From contig CASFBK010000006.1 in assembly GCA_949292785.1 (NCBI GenBank), positions 156,250 through 220,249 on the forward strand: DNA of 64,000 nt, given 5' to 3'. Source of the stretch: an uncultured Eubacteriales bacterium (GTDB lineage Bacteria; Bacillota; Clostridia; Lachnospirales; Lachnospiraceae). The translations under genes and the position numbers were made by a program. Under the pieces are notes generated by a model, which saw only the letters and a list, made by a program, of their open reading frames with translations, was not told the DNA's origin and ran no database searches. Positions within the stretch are counted from its first letter, which is position 1. Each line of letters opens with the position of its first letter. Of the stretch, positions 62,630 to 64,000 are shown one piece after another.

Positions 62630-62665
62630 AAAGGTGACAGTACAAAGGGGTATTGTCGCCTTTTT
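62630..62665 (+). terminator. Intrinsic terminator between the second ureohydrolase and the third P-II gene
   Basis: AAAGGTGACAGTAC (62630-62643) pairs with GTATTGTCGCCTTT (62650-62663, two G-T pairs), with a T-run. No promoter is evident between it and the ureohydrolase gene, so the P-II gene may depend on read-through. Confidence 0.85.
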
Positions 62666-62701
62666 GAGTGAAATTTCTAATTCTAAATGGAGGCAGAAAA
62701 A

Positions 62702-63049
62702 ATGGAATTTTCAAGAGTAGAAATCGTAATTGGAATGAGTAAATTACATGCATTAAAGAAATCTTTAAGCAAATTAGGAGTAAGTGGAATGACCGTGATG
62801 CAGGTAATCGGCTGCGGCGTTGAAAAGGGTACCTACGAATATGAAGGGGAATTAAATGATGAGATGGAATTGCTTCCAAAGCAAATGATTATGATTGTTA
62901 TTGAAAATGATAAAATTGACGAATTGCTTGAAGTGGTAAAAAAGGAATTATACACAGGACATATTGGAGATGGAAAAATCTTTGTATCCCCTATCTCAAA
63001 TATTGTTCGGGTAAGAACCGGAGAAGAAGGCGACGAGGCATTAAAGTAA
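62702..63049 (+). CDS. P-II family regulator, third copy, paired with an APC permease
   Basis: A 115-residue P-II protein. VEIVIGMSKLHALKKSLSKLGV and MQVIGCGVEKGTYEYEG begin the T-loop; LPKQMIMIVIENDKIDELLEVV and GHIGDGKIFVSPISNIVRVRTGE give the conserved C-terminal part. The T-loop is shorter than and different from that of GlnB/GlnK. The ATG at 62702 follows GGAGGCAGAAAAA. It ends 18 bases before the APC permease, like glnK before amtB, suggesting direct control of that carrier. Confidence 0.88.
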   Translation: MEFSRVEIVIGMSKLHALKKSLSKLGVSGMTVMQVIGCGVEKGTYEYEGELNDEMELLPKQMIMIVIENDKIDELLEVVKKELYTGHIGDGKIFVSPISNIVRVRTGEEGDEALK

Positions 63050-63067
63050 AGTGAGAGGAAAAAGGTT

Positions 63068-64000
63068 ATGGATGAAAATAAGTTAGGCTTTCCCAGCGTA
63101 TTAGCGGCGGGCGTAGGTCTTATTGTGGCAACAAGCAGTTTAATGTCGTTGGGACAAGGCACTGGCATGATTGGTATGTCCTTTGCGATTGCAATGGTGA
63201 TTGCGTGTGCAATCAATATATGCAGCGCCATGTCTATTTCGGAATTAAATTCCATTATGCCAAATCTTACCGGAGGATTGGCGCAGTATACATTAGTCAG
63301 TATGGGACCGTTTATGGCAATCGTTTCCATGGTCGGCGGATATTTATTCTGTAATATCATTTCAGCAAGTGTGGAGTGTGCTATGTTTGGTAATTCTATA
63401 AATAGCGTATTTCATACAGGAGTACCGTCTAATGTTTTGTGTATTATCATGTTGATTGCTATGACGGCTGCAAACCTGAAAGGAATTGATATTTTTGCAA
63501 AAATCCAGAATGTGGTAGCGTATAGTCTCATTGGCTCACTGATTATAATGGGCTTAATCGGATGCTTTAAAATGGGTACAGAACCGGCAATAGAGCAGAC
63601 ATGGTCACTTAGTCAGAAACCATCTGAAATTATGTCTATGGTTGGTTTGGCATTTTTCCTTTTTATAGGCTCGGAGTATGTGATTCCCATTGCAAAGAAT
63701 GTTAAGAATGCAAAAAGAAATCTTCCCTTTGGAATGATAGCCAGTTTGTTGGTTGTATGTGTTATGCAGTTAATTATTATGCTGGGTATGCACAACTATA
63801 CGCCATGGAATACGTTGGCAGAAAACAGTTCGCCCCATATCTTCTATGGAACTTCTGTTTTAGGAAGATTTGGAACCATATGGATGATTTTGGTTTCCAT
63901 TTTAGCTGTTGTCAGCTCTGTGAATTCTGTGATTAGCTCCTTATCCTACCTTTGTGCAGGAATGGCTAAAATTGGTCTGCTGCCGCAGGCATTTTTGAAA
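63068..64000 (+). CDS. APC-superfamily amino acid/amine permease, N-terminal 311 residues (runs off the right edge)
   Basis: The frame is open from an ATG at 63068 (GAGAGGAAAAAGGTT before it) to the window end. About eight membrane helices are visible. The first helix region GVGLIVATSSLMSLGQGTGMIG and NSIMPNLTGGLAQY are typical of APC carriers for amino acids or polyamines. Likely imports an amino acid or amine used by the cluster, such as GABA, agmatine or arginine; not decided by sequence. It probably shares a transcript with the P-II gene. Confidence 0.85.
   Translation, partial: MDENKLGFPSVLAAGVGLIVATSSLMSLGQGTGMIGMSFAIAMVIACAINICSAMSISELNSIMPNLTGGLAQYTLVSMGPFMAIVSMVGGYLFCNIISASVECAMFGNSINSVFHTGVPSNVLCIIMLIAMTAANLKGIDIFAKIQNVVAYSLIGSLIIMGLIGCFKMGTEPAIEQTWSLSQKPSEIMSMVGLAFFLFIGSEYVIPIAKNVKNAKRNLPFGMIASLLVVCVMQLIIMLGMHNYTPWNTLAENSSPHIFYGTSVLGRFGTIWMILVSILAVVSSVNSVISSLSYLCAGMAKIGLLPQAFLK

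Noticed and set aside
62833-63360. 175-codon minus-strand frame over the third P-II and APC genes
   Set aside because: It is the complement of two genes with strong motifs and start sites and has no ribosome site of its own.

Overview
The window is AT-rich, densely coded DNA of a spore-forming Gram-positive anaerobe, most likely a gut Lachnospiraceae (Clostridia). The evidence is the gerA-gerB-gerC germinant receptor operon, spoIIR, the SCIFF peptide with its radical-SAM maturase beside a fused secDF gene, a short clostridial glycogen phosphorylase, strong AGGAGG ribosome sites and simple hairpin-plus-T terminators. No rRNA, tRNA, CRISPR array, phage or intact insertion sequence was seen. The species cannot be fixed from the sequence alone.

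Layout. 1-8.6 kb: end of rarA, a class Ic aminotransferase, a membrane MutS-like ATPase, a small alarmone synthetase, a split ThrE-type exporter, a membrane-anchored XRE regulator, a GH13 amylase and proC. 8.8-17.4 kb: a secreted GH5 mannanase, a crotonase, an alpha/beta hydrolase, an AraC regulator, glgP, and a DUF2207-like/LemA pair. 17.5-25.9 kb: a complete sialic acid and amino-sugar locus (nagB divergent; nanE-nanA-SSS transporter-yhcH; then nanK-rpiR-nagA) followed by sfsA. 26-34 kb: a CBS-domain membrane protein, a two-component system, SCIFF peptide plus maturase, secDF. 34-45.4 kb: ispE, a GntR regulator, the gerA operon, spoIIR, murI, a DUF1934 protein, galU and a CapA-like protein.

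45.6-64 kb is the unusual part: a co-directional accessory catabolic cluster of about 18 kb that continues past the right edge. It has two NMT1/TauA-type binding lipoproteins with one permease and one ATPase, two agmatinase-family ureohydrolases, a cyclase-family metal hydrolase, a nitrilase-family amidase, a GabT-like aminotransferase, two iron alcohol dehydrogenases, an aldehyde dehydrogenase, a DMT exporter and an APC amino-acid permease. Regulators are PucR and MerR types and three P-II proteins: a NifI1/NifI2-like pair in front of the ABC permease, and a third P-II directly in front of the APC permease. My reading is import of a guanidino or related nitrogen compound, removal of urea, transamination of the amine to an aldehyde, and disposal of the aldehyde by oxidation and reduction, with P-II control of uptake. 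The substrate is not proven. The second ureohydrolase keeps its metal ligands but has Cys where the family has its guanidinium-binding Glu.

A second notable item is a dispersed structured repeat (about 4.2, 34.1 and 36.7 kb). All three copies start directly after the T-run of an intrinsic terminator, and their hairpins differ by paired changes, as expected of a structured RNA or a terminator-targeting mobile element.
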